NCBI GenBank assembly: GCA_033557465.1 | Contig: CM066031.1 | Location: forward strand, 1,229,251,312 to 1,229,315,311 | DNA: 64,000 nt | Source: Ichthyophis bannanicus | Taxonomy: Eukaryota > Chordata > Amphibia > Gymnophiona > Ichthyophiidae | Direction of reading: 5' to 3' | Shown here: positions 29,801-40,940 of the stretch, one piece after another | Position numbering within the stretch: position 1 is the stretch's first letter | Layout: each line of letters begins with the position of its first letter | Position numbers and translations under genes: made by a program | Notes under the pieces: model-generated | Told to the model about the DNA's origin: nothing | What the model saw: only the letters and a program-made list of their open reading frames with translations | Databases searched by the model: none

Positions 29801-30160
29801 AGTTTCTGTAAGTGTGTGTGGTATAACAGTTGTATGCCTATCTGTGCATGGGATGTTGTGGTAGGTATCTTTGTATGTGGGGGAGGTGTAGGGCTGAGAT
29901 GCATCTGTGTGTGTGCTGCAGAGCTGGGGAGGCTCTCTTTTTGTGGTGCAGAGGTGGGGTGCCCATGTATGTGTGTGAGTAGTGCAGAGGTGAGGTGCCT
30001 GTGTATTTGTGTGTGGCATGGAAGTGAGGTGCCTATGTGTGTGTGTATGGCGCAGAGGTGAGGTGCCTGTGTGTGTGTGTATGTTGTGTGGATATGGGGT
30101 GCCTGTGTGTATGGTGTGGGGGTGGGGTGCCTGTGTGTGTGTTCTGGTAGGAGCAGAATG
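29801..30160. repeat. GT-rich minisatellite
   Basis: About seven imperfect units near GCAGAGGTGAGGTGCCTGTG plus TGTGTGTATG (roughly 36-40 bp). Thr/His-rich minus-strand and Cys/Val-rich plus-strand frames over it are repeat artefacts. Confidence 0.8.
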
Positions 30161-30208
30161 CACCTTTTGGCAATGCCTTGCACCCTTCCCTCCCCCTCCA
30201 ACCCCTAT

Positions 30209-30228
30209 CCCACTGGCTCCTCTCTTCT
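30209..30228. repeat. Target site duplication of L1 copy 2 (left)
   Basis: 20-bp direct repeat CCCACTGGCTCCTCTCTTCT, identical at 36344-36363, bracketing the minus-strand L1-group element and the transduced segment. Confidence 0.93.
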
Positions 30229-30251
30229 TTTTTTTTTTCTTTTTTTTTTTT

Positions 30252-30658
30252 AAAGGTTGTAAGAATTTTATTTGCCTTTTTTTTCTTTTTTTCAGTTTTG
30301 TGTTTTGACATTCGGAAGAACTCTAGGAATGTAAATATTGTGAACAAACCCACTCCTTTATTCCAGAGCTGTACTTTTTACTTCCCTTTTCATATTGAGA
30401 CTTATTTACTATAGCAATAGCATATACAGTAGCTAATAGCAGCAACACTGGATAGGAGATTAGTGTTAATTTCTTTCAGGGTTGAAGGTGGTATATAAAG
30501 TTCAGAAATTTTATTTAATGGCAGATTATTTTGCCTAAAGTAGCTGAAACTGCTAAAGATTCTTGTTTTCCTAATAAGTTTCAGATGATATTACAGATAA
30601 GTTGTCTTCTGATTCATAGGAACATTGCATTTTAACATAGATTTTGAATTTAATGTTT
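30252..30658 (-). other. Probable 3'-transduced segment of L1 copy 2
   Basis: Unique-looking AT-rich DNA between two A-tracts of the same insertion. Its end carries AATAAA (30267-30272 on the minus strand) about 16 bases before the outer tail, consistent with read-through of the element's own signal (30695-30700) to a downstream genomic one. Confidence 0.7.
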
Positions 30659-30694
30659 CATTTTTTATTTTTTTTTATTATTTTTTTTTTATCT

Positions 30695-30700
30695 TTTATT
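30695..30700 (-). terminator. Polyadenylation signal of L1 copy 2
   Basis: AATAAA on the element strand directly before the inner A-tract; apparently bypassed in the transcript that gave this insertion. Confidence 0.6.
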
Positions 30701-30890
30701 TAAATTTTTAACATACCAACATACAAACATTGTAAAACAAACCCATGAAAACCCGACCCCCCCCCCCCACCAGCAATACAATCCCATCCCCTGTAGGCTA
30801 TGCATCTCCATTGCCAGCACTAGCAAGATACTTCTCTTGCATAGCTGCCCAAATACCATGGGAGCAAGATCCATATCACAAAGTTAACTC

Positions 30891-33800
30891 TCACACGCTT
30901 ACTCGAGCTTTTGCGACATAGTCATCTAAACATCGCCACTTATCCAACCTATCGCCCCCAACATGATTACCCTTACACCCGCTAATAATAGCAGCGTGAT
31001 CCTGCGCCTTCTCATAGCTGGCATAGAGGCACACCATATTCCACCAGTGGTGGACATCTAGTCTGCTGGAATCCTTCCAGCATACCAAGATGTGCTTCAG
31101 GGCTATGGCAACTAAAAAATCCAACAAAAAACGCTTTCCTTTCAAATCAGGAAGGCCACTTGCGGAAGAGCGCAGGATCACTACCTGCCAGGTACAGGGC
31201 AACTGAAAACACAAGATCTTTTGCATCTTATCCCAAACAAGGAGCCAAAAAGAATGTACGTAAAGGCAATCAAAAAACATATGTTTATAAGTACCAGGAC
31301 CGAGAGTACAAGACCAGCACATGTTACCAGAATCGGGCTTCCATCTGGAGAGCCGATTAGGAGTAATAATAGCACGATGGAGCAAAAAGAATAAGGACTG
31401 CGTTATGGCGGCTGCTTTAGAGACCCTGCTGACCCTAGACCACAGGAGCGACCAGTCTTGAGCGGAGATTGGTACACCTAAGTCCAACTCCCAGTTGCCA
31501 CCGCCCGCCGATACAGAGGGGCTGCCCTCCCGCAAGTATGCATAAAACTTAGAGGCTACACCAGCCTTTCTAGAGTATGAGAGGGCCAGCTCATACAAAC
31601 CCCAGGTCGGGGCCAGGCACCGAGTACACACCCCCGCAGAGGATAAACAGCTTACAAGTTGAATCCATTGAAAATGGCACATAGGAGGCAGCGAAAATTC
31701 CTGTTGCAACCTATCCCAGGGTTTCCAGCGCCCGTCCTGAAGCAATTGCCCAATTGTCCAGATACCTTTGGCTTGCCATTGCCGCCACCCAAAGGATTTG
31801 CGGCCAATCTTGAATCGAGGGTTCCACCAAATCGGCATCCAATGGGACACCGAGTTCTCTGAACCCATTATTCCAGCCAGATGTTGAAATGCCCCTTGGG
31901 TCGCCGTTATTATTGCCAAAGCAGGGGAGGATGACGGGCATGCCATGCCGACCAGAAGATCTAAGGGGATCGGCTCTACTAACCGCCTTTCCACCTCTAC
32001 CCAGACTGGACACGATCCCCCCCGCTCGCGGGGACACCACAACGCCCCTTGTTTAAGCAAAAAGGCCAGGTGGTACCTGTGAAAATCCGGGAAGTTTACC
32101 CCCCCCCCATATCTTTGCTCGCCTTTAGCTTGCCGAGAGCAATCCTAGGGGGCTTCCCTTGCCACAAAAAGGCCACTAGTTGTCTCTCCCAGCCCTTATA
32201 CACCTTCTGGGGGAAGGAAGTCGGCAGCATCTCTAAAATATAATTTATTTTGGGGGCGAGGACCATTTTGATAGACTCCATACGGCCCCACCAAGATAGA
32301 TGTAACAGCGACCACTTGGTCGTGAACGTCTGGATCATATCCTCAATCTGCTGACAATTGAGATGAAAAGTCTCTTCGAGAGAGCTACAAAAGCGCACAC
32401 CTAGATACTTGACCGCCCTCTTTTCCCAAACGAAAGGAAAGTCCTTGACAGCCTCCGAAAACGTGACTCTGTTCATGGGGAAGGCAACAGACTTAGACCA
32501 GTTTATTTTATAGCCAGACATTTTTGAGTAGTGGCCTATGACCCTCAGAATCTCATCCAGAGAGCTGGGTTGAGAAAAAAGCAGCAGATCGTCCGCGTAA
32601 GCTGCGAGCTTAACCTGAAGATCCCCGATCCAGACACCCTTCACCTTCTCTGAATGGCGGATTAATAGCCCTAGCGGCTCCAAAGCCAGATTGAAGAGAA
32701 TCGGCGATAGAGGACAGCCTTGCCGAGTCCCCCGGAATAAAGAGAAGGGGGCAGACAGAAGCCCGTCCACAAGGATACGAGCCCGTGGGGAAGAATAGAG
32801 CACCTGAATACAACGGATGAAACCCTCTCCGAATCCAAACCAACGCAGAACCCTAAATAGAAAGACCCACTCAAGCCGGTCAAAGGCCTTTTCTGCATCC
32901 AAGGAGATCCCCACCAAAGGGGAGCCAGCTTGCTCTGAAACGGCCAGGATATCGAGTAGCAACCGGGCATTGTCCGACGTCGCCCTCCCGGGCATAAAAC
33001 CACATTGGTCAGGGTGAATCAAATCAGCCGATACCTTCGTCAACCTATTGGCCAAGACAGTCGCGAACAGTTTGTAGTCCGCGTTTAAGAGAGAGATCGG
33101 CCGGTAATTCTCCACCTTGAGGGCGTCTCTACCCGGCTTTGGTAATACCACAATAGTGGCCTCATTGAAGCCCCCCACAACGGGCACCTGATCTTGCAGA
33201 AGCTGAAAATACTGACATAAAAAAGGCAGAAGCTCCTCTTGAAACACCTGATATAGTTCGATGGGAATACCATCCGGGCCTGCGGCCTTACCCCTTTTAG
33301 CCGCCTTAAGAGCAAAGCGAAGCTCACCCAAGGAGTAGGGAACATCTAAATCCAACGCCTGTTGGGCCGTGAGGCTAGGATGGGGGATATGTTCCAGGAA
33401 TGCATCGCATTCCTCCCCATTATTCCCCCCCTCCGAACTGTACAAGCCAGCATAAAAGGCTCTGAAGGCGTCGGCTATCTCCGGTGTTTTTGTGAGCACA
33501 GCCTGGTTACTCTGTTGGAGAGCAGCCACTTTATCCTTCTCTGCCTTGGGAGCCAAAGTAGTTGCCAGCATCCTACCCGCCTTGTTTCGCTCCCTATAGA
33601 AGCGTGCTTTAGAAGCGTGCGACAATTTTTCAGCTTCCATACTTAAGACGGTATTGAACTGATACGTGAGCTTCTGTAACCGTAGCAAGACACACGGATC
33701 CACTTTCTTTCGCAACAGACGCTCTCCCGCCTGAATTTGGGACTCCAACTCACTCAAGACAAGCTTTCGACGTCTCGCCGCCCCAATGGCGAAACTGGTG

Positions 33801-34672
33801 ATTCTAGCGCGCAGGGAGGCCTTAAAAGCCTCCCACCATGCCCATCCGGAAGTTGCTTCGGGAAGGTTCACCGCAAAGTATTCTTTAATAACTCCCCGGA
33901 GAAATGCACAGAAGTCCTGATCCAAAAGTAAAGATCTCTGAAAGAACCACCCGGAACCCCTGTCAGGAGAAGGATCAGGCAGGAAAGAAAGGAAAACAGC
34001 CGCGTGATCTGAGACTGTGCACGCCCCAATTTGCGCATCTTCCACTTGAGCCACGAGAGCCCTGGAGATCAAAAAGAAATCGATCCGGGAGTGTGACCCG
34101 TGCGGAAGGGAATAGAAGGTAAACTCCTTCTGGGAGGGGTGTAGCAAGCGCCAGACGTCTACTAAATCCAGCGCCTGGGCCATACTATTAAGCACTTTGG
34201 CTGCTCGACAGATCTTAGCCGAACGATAGGGTTGATGATCAAGGAGAGGGTCCATCACTAGGTTGAAGTCACCACCTAGAACAAGCTTAGCGTGACTAAG
34301 GTCCTGTAACTCCCCCGCGATCTCGTGGAAAAAGGAAACGTCATCAACGTTTGGGCCGTATACATTCATTATAACAAAAGTCTGGTCTCGTATTCGTAGA
34401 CGAGTTTTCACCCATCTCCCCCTCGGATCTGCCCGAGTCATTTCAACAACCGGCTGGAGAGTTTTCCGGGCCAAGATAAGCACCCCATTTTTCGTATGAC
34501 AAGCCCCGGCCACACCGATCAACTGATACTGCCCCCCACCTAGCTTATGTGCCTCCTCTGTCGGCAAGCGGGTCTCTTGGAGCAGTACAACGTCAGCCCG
34601 TGCCTTCTTGCAATATAGCAAGATCTTGTTCCTCTTCATGGGGTTATTGATTCCCTTTACGTTCAGTGACAT
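30891..34672 (-). CDS. L1-group ORF2: endonuclease/reverse transcriptase, one frameshift
   Basis: Reads from ATG 34672 (MSLNVKGINNPMKRN). APE endonuclease motifs: LNVKGINN, LQETRLP, VYGPNVDD, GGDFNLVMD, SRIDFFLIS and VSDHAAVF. Reverse transcriptase: VLPKPGRD and NYRPISLLN, HPDQCGFMPGR, SLDAEKAFDRLEW, GTRQGCPLSPILF and YADD at 32588-32599, then KYLGVRF. The first frame ends at TAA 32096-32098, just after a run of 10 G on the element strand (32099-32108). The next frame continues as VNFPDFHRYHLAF, and a C-terminal cysteine motif CWSCTLGPGTYKHMFFDC follows, to the stop at 30891. One base in the homopolymer separates it from a complete frame of about 1260 codons; a sequencing error is plausible. 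Confidence 0.88.
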
Positions 34673-34699
34673 AAACTTAAGAGATCCCAGAACACACAA

Positions 34700-35357
34700 T
34701 TAATAACATACTTGACGTGAAAGAGTACAGAATGATCAACCAGGTGGACCCAGCTCCCACAGAGAAAAAACATACCCCAACCCAAAAAAACCAATAAAGC
34801 CCCAACCCAACCTTAAGACTAAAACTGTATGGGAGAACCATCCCGAACAAGGCTACAGCTTTACCTCCCACCGCCCGGATACCCCACACGCACTCCCCCC
34901 CCACCCACTGCATAGCCAGAATCACGATCAAATCCCCCGCTCAAACCCGGGACTCATCCATACCTATCCACACGCACACTCCCCCCTGCAGCCCACATGT
35001 TTACACACACACAAAAGTGCAATCCCCCCCCCCCTCCCACCCAACACGCATACACACCCCAGTCAATTACCTAAGGAGGACCAAGGAGGACCGGGGTCAG
35101 GAAGAAAGCCCAGGGGAGGGCGCCAGGGGAAACAGGGTACAGGAGGGAGCCACAAGGAGACAGCCCCTGTAATTAAGAGCCACCAGTCAATTACTCGATA
35201 GGTGCCACATAGCACATATACCATTTCTCTTGTCCCCCCGCAGAGCCCAACCGGGCACCGCAAATTGGGGCCACCCTGACAGTGCAGCACCTGTAACCAT
35301 CAGAGCACAAAGTCCGCAAGCCAAAAGCAACAGTTTAGAAGCCCAAAAGACACTGGA
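34700..35357 (-). other. Inter-ORF spacer of L1 copy 2
   Basis: C-rich on the plus strand (G-rich on the element strand), with poly-C stretches near 34890 and 35023. No gene; equivalent in position and composition to the spacer of L1 copy 1. Confidence 0.6.
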
Positions 35358-36236
35358 TCAACGCATCAGCATGGCTTCCTGTTCTTCCACGAATTGAAGC
35401 AATAACTGTGGATCCTCAAACGTGCGCGTTTGATTATGTAGAGTCACCCGAAATCGCGCTGGAGCGAAGAGGCCATAACGCGCCTGAAGGTGTTGTAGCC
35501 TTGGGCGTAGAGCCAACATCTGCCGTCTTCTCTCTACAGTTCCCTTGCTGAAGTCGGGGAAAAAGGAGATATTCCGCCCCTCGAATTTGATCGGTGCCAA
35601 GGTCTTTGCAGCTGACATGATTTGCAAGGCCTGTTGGTGTCTCAGCACTCGCAGTATAATAGGCCTCGGTTGTTTAGCCTGCGGTCCGGCGTGCAGAGGG
35701 ACTCGATGCGCTCTTTCAAATTCCAGAGGGGGGCTAAAATCCAGATGGAGAAGCTTCGGCAATTGCGCAGACAGAAAGGCCAGCATGTTACCCGCTTCAG
35801 CGCCCTCAGGCACTCCAACAATGCGCACGTTATTTCGGCGAGTGCGATTATTTAAGTCCTCCAGATTGCGCTCCAAGAGCGCAATGCGTTTGCTATTGAC
35901 CAAGGTAAGTTTTAATCGCTCTTCATGGCATTCTACCTGGCTTTCCACATGCAAGATTTTTTCCGCGAGCCCCACAAGCTGCTCTTTCATTTCCTTTAAC
36001 TCCACGATATCAGCTTGTACTCCGGAGAGCGTTTCTCTGTTAGCCTCTACAAGCCCGCGGACTGCTCGAATCTCCGTGAGCAGCTCCTGCATCGCATCCA
36101 TGTGCTCTCTGGGCCCAGCTGCCTTCTGCGGGGAGGGCGGATCTGGCTTCTGCCGTTTCGTACCGCCAGACCCGGGAGAACTGAAATCTAACTTGCCGGA
36201 TTTAACCGCAGCCATCCCTTCCCTCGTACCAGGCAT
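35358..36236 (-). CDS. L1-group ORF1 protein, intact
   Basis: 292-residue frame from ATG 36236 (MPGTREGMAAVKSG); a second in-frame ATG is at 36215. A Pro/Lys-rich N-terminus is followed by a coiled coil (about residues 60-130: MQELLTEIRAVRGLVEAN, LKEMKEQLVGLAEKI). Next come the signature LEDLNNRTRRNNVRIVGVPE, an RRM-like core with RPIILRVLRHQQ, and a C-terminal domain ending QLLLQFVEEQEAMLMR. ORF1p binds RNA as a trimer and is required for L1 mobility. The open frame extends upstream past the 20-bp duplication by chance. It is the best-preserved protein of this class in the window. Confidence 0.88.
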   Translation of the reverse strand: MPGTREGMAAVKSGKLDFSSPGSGGTKRQKPDPPSPQKAAGPREHMDAMQELLTEIRAVRGLVEANRETLSGVQADIVELKEMKEQLVGLAEKILHVESQVECHEERLKLTLVNSKRIALLERNLEDLNNRTRRNNVRIVGVPEGAEAGNMLAFLSAQLPKLLHLDFSPPLEFERAHRVPLHAGPQAKQPRPIILRVLRHQQALQIMSAAKTLAPIKFEGRNISFFPDFSKGTVERRRQMLALRPRLQHLQARYGLFAPARFRVTLHNQTRTFEDPQLLLQFVEEQEAMLMR

Positions 36237-36316
36237 GAAAAGGGGGGAAGGACTCCAGCAGCAGCGGGGGAGTGCAGGATTTATAGCAGGATTGCAGGGA
36301 GCTCGGGGATCAGGCT

Positions 36317-36324
36317 GCCATCTT
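36317..36324 (-). promoter_or_regulatory. YY1-like motif at the 5' end of L1 copy 2
   Basis: AAGATGGC on the element strand, about 20 bases from the 5' end. Human L1 has a YY1 site (CAAGATGGC) at the matching place, where it fixes the transcription start. Similar function here is an inference. Confidence 0.4.
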
Positions 36325-36343
36325 GTTCGCCGGCCAAGCTCCG

Positions 36344-36363
36344 CCCACTGGCTCCTCTCTTCT
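36344..36363. repeat. Target site duplication of L1 copy 2 (right)
   Basis: Exact copy of 30209-30228; marks the 5' end of the insertion. Confidence 0.93.
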
Positions 36364-38518
36364 GTTACCCTTCCAGACTCTCTCCTTTTCACCATTCCCC
36401 TAGCGCTCCCAACCCCTTCTCTAAAATCCCCCCCACAATCCTCTTTTGTTAATAGGCCCACTGCCCCTTTAAATTTTCCCTGCCCCACTTCCTCCCCCAT
36501 CTCCCCCTTACACACACACACACACACACACCAATACCTTTTTTTGCTGCAGGCCACAACATCCCCTTCTCTTCTGCCTGTAGGGATCTGTGGGGAGAGA
36601 GAAGGGGACTTTGCCATGATCACGGCCATCCCCTTTTACTTCTGCCCATGGCGGATAAGATCCCTGTGGGCAGACATAAAGTGTCGCAGCCATTGGGGTA
36701 ACCCATTTGGGGGGGGGGTGGCAATGCCCCCTCTGCCTCCTCCAAGCTGCGCCCATGTTCTTCTTTGGATTGAACTGTTAGAGGAGATCTTCTATTTGGA
36801 TCACCAGTGGTGCATACAGCATTTTGAATTTTGGAGCATTTGTTAAATGGATTTCTTTTTTGTTGTTTCTTGATTATATGTAGGAATAATGTGAATGTAT
36901 GATCCATGTTATCTAGTACATACACAGCTTTTTCCACATACATTTTTCCTATTGTGAGTCAAATTTGTTTTTACCTTTTTAGGGACATTTTGCATAAACA
37001 ATAGTGCTTATTGTCGAAGGTCTAAGCATGTATTCCACTGGTTGTTTTGTCTGTCCGTATGCATACAGTTCTTTGCCTTATAGCTTCTGCTCAGACAAGG
37101 ACAGGAAGGTAGAGAAGTCTAGGTGAAGAGTGTTTCAGTTTGCCCACAGGAGATGCTGCTGCTCCTGTAGGCATAAGCAGAGCAAGGTCTCACCCCAGGT
37201 GAAGAGTGCTGCTGTTTGCCCAGAGAAGAATTATCTCCCATGGGCAGAACAGATGAGCAGGGCCAATCATAGCAAAACGTGCTGCAGGAAGAGAAGGGCA
37301 AGCTGGGTTAGATGGGAGAAATTTAAAGGGGCAGTGCATGAGAAAAGAAGACAGGGAGTGAATGAAGAGCAGAGGGTGAGAGTGGAAGAGGGAGATAGAG
37401 AGTCTGGGAAGAAGAAGAAGAAAGTTGGGGGGGGGGGCAGCAGAATAGGGGCTGAAGGGTAGAAGGGAAGAATGCAAAGCTAGAGGTTGAAGAGATGAAT
37501 GTATGGTGAGAAAAGGCTACAATGTGTATTCTTTTGGGAAATATGCATCTCTGTTATCTTTGGACTTTGCAAAGTTGTGCTACATTGCCTGAACAGTCTG
37601 ACTTCTTGAGGTTTCCAGTTCAGTTCTTATAAGCACATTTCTCATGTAATTTGTAGTCCCTCATTTTGTATTTGGTGAAGGTCTGTCTGAGTTCCACCTG
37701 TGATGCAAGGGATTCTGCTAGTATATAGGTTCTGTCAGGATCTATAGTAGTCCAGCTTGTTTTGTTTTCCCATCTGTGCTTGCCAATAGGAGGTAGGATG
37801 CTCTTCAAAGGCCTGTCATAATATCAGCATTGTTGGCATTTCACAGGTGTCCTCTAATTTTTTTTTCCTATGTTATATGTTGTATTAACAGAAATGAGAT
37901 AGATTAGGGGTTTCAGGGGCAGATGAGAATTTTTTTCTCTGCAATTTTATGTAATCCAACATTCCTCTGAAAAATGGTATTATCACAAACATTTTCTCCA
38001 GGTACAGAGAGAGTGTGTGTAGGTGTAAGATGATAGCTATGCAATTTTACATCAATGGAAAGCCCTTTTAGTGCCATGCATAAATTCATGATTTCACTAG
38101 GTACTGTACATGTGGAAGAGAAATATGTTATTATGGTCTAAACATAATGGAAATTATTCATGAAAGACAGTTAAAGCATACTTGTTAAACTGTCACCAGT
38201 TCACTATTACTAAGTTCAGTATGTATATGTGGGTATGCGTGCATGCCAATTATTCAAATAGAATTAGAATGACCTCATTATCTATTATCTCCTTATTCTC
38301 TTCAAGTAATAAACTGTCTGGCCCTGGTATATTTGAGCACCTGCTTAGGGATTGAATTGATAGCATGTGAAGTGCTGTTAAATGACACCATTTTGACCTC
38401 TGCAGCATTACCAGAGAAAGCGCATGGATTCTCTTCTGCCAATGAGACTTTGGGGGACCATGGCAAAAATCTGCAGAAGGTCCAAACAACAAAAGCACAG
38501 TGTACTCACAGGAAAGTC
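36364..38518. other. Unassigned interval with a CA microsatellite
   Basis: Continuation of the host sequence broken by L1 copy 2. Contains (CA)11 at 36510-36531, a local direct duplication around AGGTGAAGAGTG (37123 and 37199) and G/A-rich stretches near 37380-37440. No gene or clear transposon termini found. Confidence 0.4.
36510..36531. repeat. (CA)n microsatellite
   Basis: Eleven uninterrupted CA units. Confidence 0.9.
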
Positions 38519-38638
38519 CAACAAATCAAGTCCAGAGTAAAGTAACAAAACACCAAGTTTATTGAAACCAAGGAGTATCGATCACCTTGGTTCAATAAAC
38601 TTGGTGTTCTGTTACCTCTCTCTGGACTTGGTTTGTAA
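38519..38638. repeat. Short near-perfect hairpin
   Basis: Two arms of about 53 bp with a 10-bp loop. The left arm contains AACACCAAGTTTATTGAAACC, the right arm GGTTCAATAAACTTGGTGTT, with outer ends CAAGTCCAGAG and CTCTGGACTTG. Arms agree at about 9 of 10 positions. It resembles a palindromic MITE, but no target duplication is obvious. Confidence 0.8.
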
Positions 38639-39973
38639 ATCTTCAGAATACAGAATAATGTAACCCACGGAAAAGAAATAAATTTCTTTTTTTCCAAATA
38701 CCTGGCACTCTGCAGCTGCTAGTAGGACATTATAGCTACAGAGCATGTGCAGAAGCTGTTCTGTAAGGGGGGGGCGGGGGGGGGGGGGGGGGGTTGAGAA
38801 TCTCCAGCATGAATCTTCTTGCAAGTGTGCTGTGGAGGGATACTGTTTTCAAACAGGGGAAGCCCACAAGAGCAAACAGATGATGATGCACTTTTAGTGT
38901 GTGAAAGTGAGAAAGATTTGTTTTTGGATATTGTTTGGGAAAATTTCTTAGGGTCTTGCTATTGGTTGTGCTGGATCAAAGAAGTTTTAAGATGGCTCTC
39001 CAACCTTAATTTGGGAGGTTTATAGAGACTAATTGTTGTGGAAGAACACTATTTTTCAAAGCAATGTTTAGAGCTAAGTGAGTGTTACAGATTCGGTTTT
39101 GGGGATCTGATTCTGGTAAGTGAGATGTGTGTGTACCATGTGAGTGAGAAAGTGAGGGATGTGAGAAGAAATTGGAACTGTAATTCTAGCTAAAGAAAGG
39201 CTGTAAGAAAAAGTCAGAAGCCACTTTTATGTGATTTTTCTGGGGAAGATCAGACTGAGTAAAGACTTCTCTTTGTTGTATGTGAAAAAGGCTGTCAAAT
39301 AAAAATGATTGCAAGAAGAAGGTTTCTTTCTAATGTAACCCTGAACGCTTTGAGAAGCTAAAATATTTTAAGCCGATTTCAAAATTTAACTGTGGATCAA
39401 AACAACACAAGTGTGTGAGAATAAGTGGTTATGCTAACAGAACTGAAGATGCTTTTTGCCAATTGTATTGAAAATAAATTGCTGTTTTGAGGCAAATTAC
39501 ATACCACATTTCTGTTTGTGGAAAAATTAGAAAATATGAACTAGAAGGACTAATTTGGAACCAAAGCCCCTGCCTGTTTGTGCTCAATTAAACTGGACTG
39601 ACAGTAAAAGTCCGAAAGGGATTTTTCCTAGCTTATCTAAGCTTTCCTAAAGACACAGCTCTAGGCTGTATCTGAATTTATTTAAGACTACTGACTGGAG
39701 AAAACGTTTTGTGTGGGTGGTTTCTTACTGTGGGAGAGCACCTTAAAGTTTGTTGTAAGGTTTTTAAAAGTTACCCAATCCTTGTAAAGAGAGGCCCTCC
39801 CTACAGAAACCTAACCAGCTAAAACTAGCTGGCTCTCTAGCAGAAATACTGTGGCTTGAGGACATTTGAGAATTTATTATAGTTTTTGGCAAATTTATTT
39901 GGAAATATGTCTTTGAACCAGTGAAAGGACTGGTGAGGAAATAAATTGTGACTGGACAGAGGGAGCCTGCACC
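38639..39973. other. Unassigned AT-rich interval with a poly-G tract
   Basis: Holds a G run interrupted by one C at 38767-38793, then AT-rich DNA without supported genes. No internal repeat matches elsewhere in the window. Confidence 0.4.
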
Positions 39974-40076
39974 CAGGGCCAGCACTACCATTAGGCGAAC
40001 TAGGTGATTAGCAATTAGGAGCGCTTGCTGCTGCTGGCAGTGGCTCCCAAACTGTGACGCAGCACTTACGAATACA
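39974..40076 (+). mobile_element. hAT terminal fragment (family F)
   Basis: CAGGGCCAGCACTACCATTA and GGCGAACTAGGTGATTAGC form a hAT-type end (CAGGG start) related to the next element's CAGGGCCGGCCC...CACTAGGCAAACTAGG. The other terminus is not seen, so this is probably a 5' remnant. Confidence 0.5.
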
Positions 40077-40091
40077 CAGGGCCGGCCCATC

Positions 40092-40099
40092 CACTAGGC
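40092..40099. repeat. 8-bp target duplication of hAT copy D (left)
   Basis: CACTAGGC, exactly repeated at 41890-41897. Confidence 0.9.
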
Positions 40100-40199
40100 C
40101 AGGGGTCGGCAACCCGCGGCTCCAGAGCCGCATGCGGCTCTTTCTCACCTTTGCCGCGGCTCCGGAGCACACTGCCCGCTTTAAACGTGGCGTTATGGG

Positions 40200-40470
40200 C
40201 TCCCTCCATGTCAGCTCCCTCCCTTCTTCTGCAGCCGCGGCTCCCTGCCTCTTAGGGAACCGCGGCTGTGCTTTTAAAATCATCTCGGAGCCCTTCCTGT
40301 CTTGACGGTCTCCGTGCAGCATTGTCCCGCCTCTAAAGGAAGTTTTGGCGGCGGGACAATGCTCCACGAAGCCCGTCAAGACAGGAAGGGCTCCGAGATG
40401 ATTTTAAAAGCACAGCCGCGGTTCCCTAAGAGTCAGGGAGCCGCGGCTGCAGAAGGAGGGAGGGGGGCTG
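40200..40470. repeat. Long hairpin of hAT copy D
   Basis: CTGCAGCCGCGGCTCCCTG at about 40228 is inverted as CAGGGAGCCGCGGCTGCAG at about 40435, and AAAATCATCTCGGAGCCCTT as AAGGGCTCCGAGATGATTTT. The loop is near 40325-40345 (CGGCGGGACAATG against CATTGTCCCGCC). Confidence 0.88.
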
Positions 40471-40940
40471 ACATGGAGGGAGCCGCGGCTGCAGAAGGAG
40501 GGAGGGGGCTGACATGGAGGGAGGGGGGCTGACATGGAGGGATGGAGGGGGCTGATATGGAGGGAGGGGGGCTGACATGGAGGGATGGAGGGGGCTGACA
40601 TGGATGGATGGAGGGAGGGGGGCTGACATGGAGGGATGGAGGGGGCTGACATGGAGGGAGGGAGCTGATATGGATGGAGGGAGGGGGGCTGACATGGAGG
40701 GATGGAGGGGGCTGACATGGAGGGATGGAGGGGGCTGACATGGAGGGAAGGAGCTGATATGGATGGATGGAGGGAGGGGGGCTGACATGGAGGGAGGGAG
40801 CTGATATGGATGGAGGGAGGGGGGCTGACATGGAGGGATGGAGGGAGGGAGCTGATATGGATGGAGGGAGGGGGGCTGACATGGAGGGAGGGAGCTGATA
40901 TGGATGGAGGGAGGGAGGGGGCTGACATGGAGGGATGGAG
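40450..40940. repeat. GGGCTGACATGGAGGGATGGA minisatellite
   Basis: Over 15 units built from GGGCTGACATGGAGGGATG and GAGCTGATATGGATGGAGGG with variable G runs. Three overlapping Pro/Ser-rich frames on the minus strand are artefacts of the repeat. Confidence 0.9.

Larger units (their letters stand above)
30229..36343 (-). mobile_element. Full-length L1/Tx1-group LINE, copy 2, with 3' transduction
   Basis: Minus-strand insertion of 6115 bp between perfect 20-bp duplications, a hallmark of target-primed reverse transcription. Its 5' end at 36343 (GCGGAGCTTGGCCGGCG) precedes a short UTR, intact ORF1, spacer and ORF2. At the 3' side there are two A-tracts on the element strand: an inner one (30659-30690) after its own AATAAA and an outer one (30229-30251). 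Between them lies about 0.4 kb of AT-rich unrelated DNA. ORF2 has a single one-base defect in a homopolymer. It is related to, but not the same subfamily as, copy 1 at 585-6755. Confidence 0.92.

Noticed and set aside
29791..30353. His/Thr-rich and Cys/Val-rich frames
   Set aside because: Translations of the GT-rich minisatellite and poly-T tract.
35545..36846. 433-codon plus-strand frame
   Set aside because: Antisense shadow of the intact L1 ORF1 and its flank; no family resemblance.
37130..37462. 110-codon frame with Cys-rich start and charged tail
   Set aside because: Biased G/A-rich composition, no homologous motif, spans a short direct duplication; no evidence for a gene.
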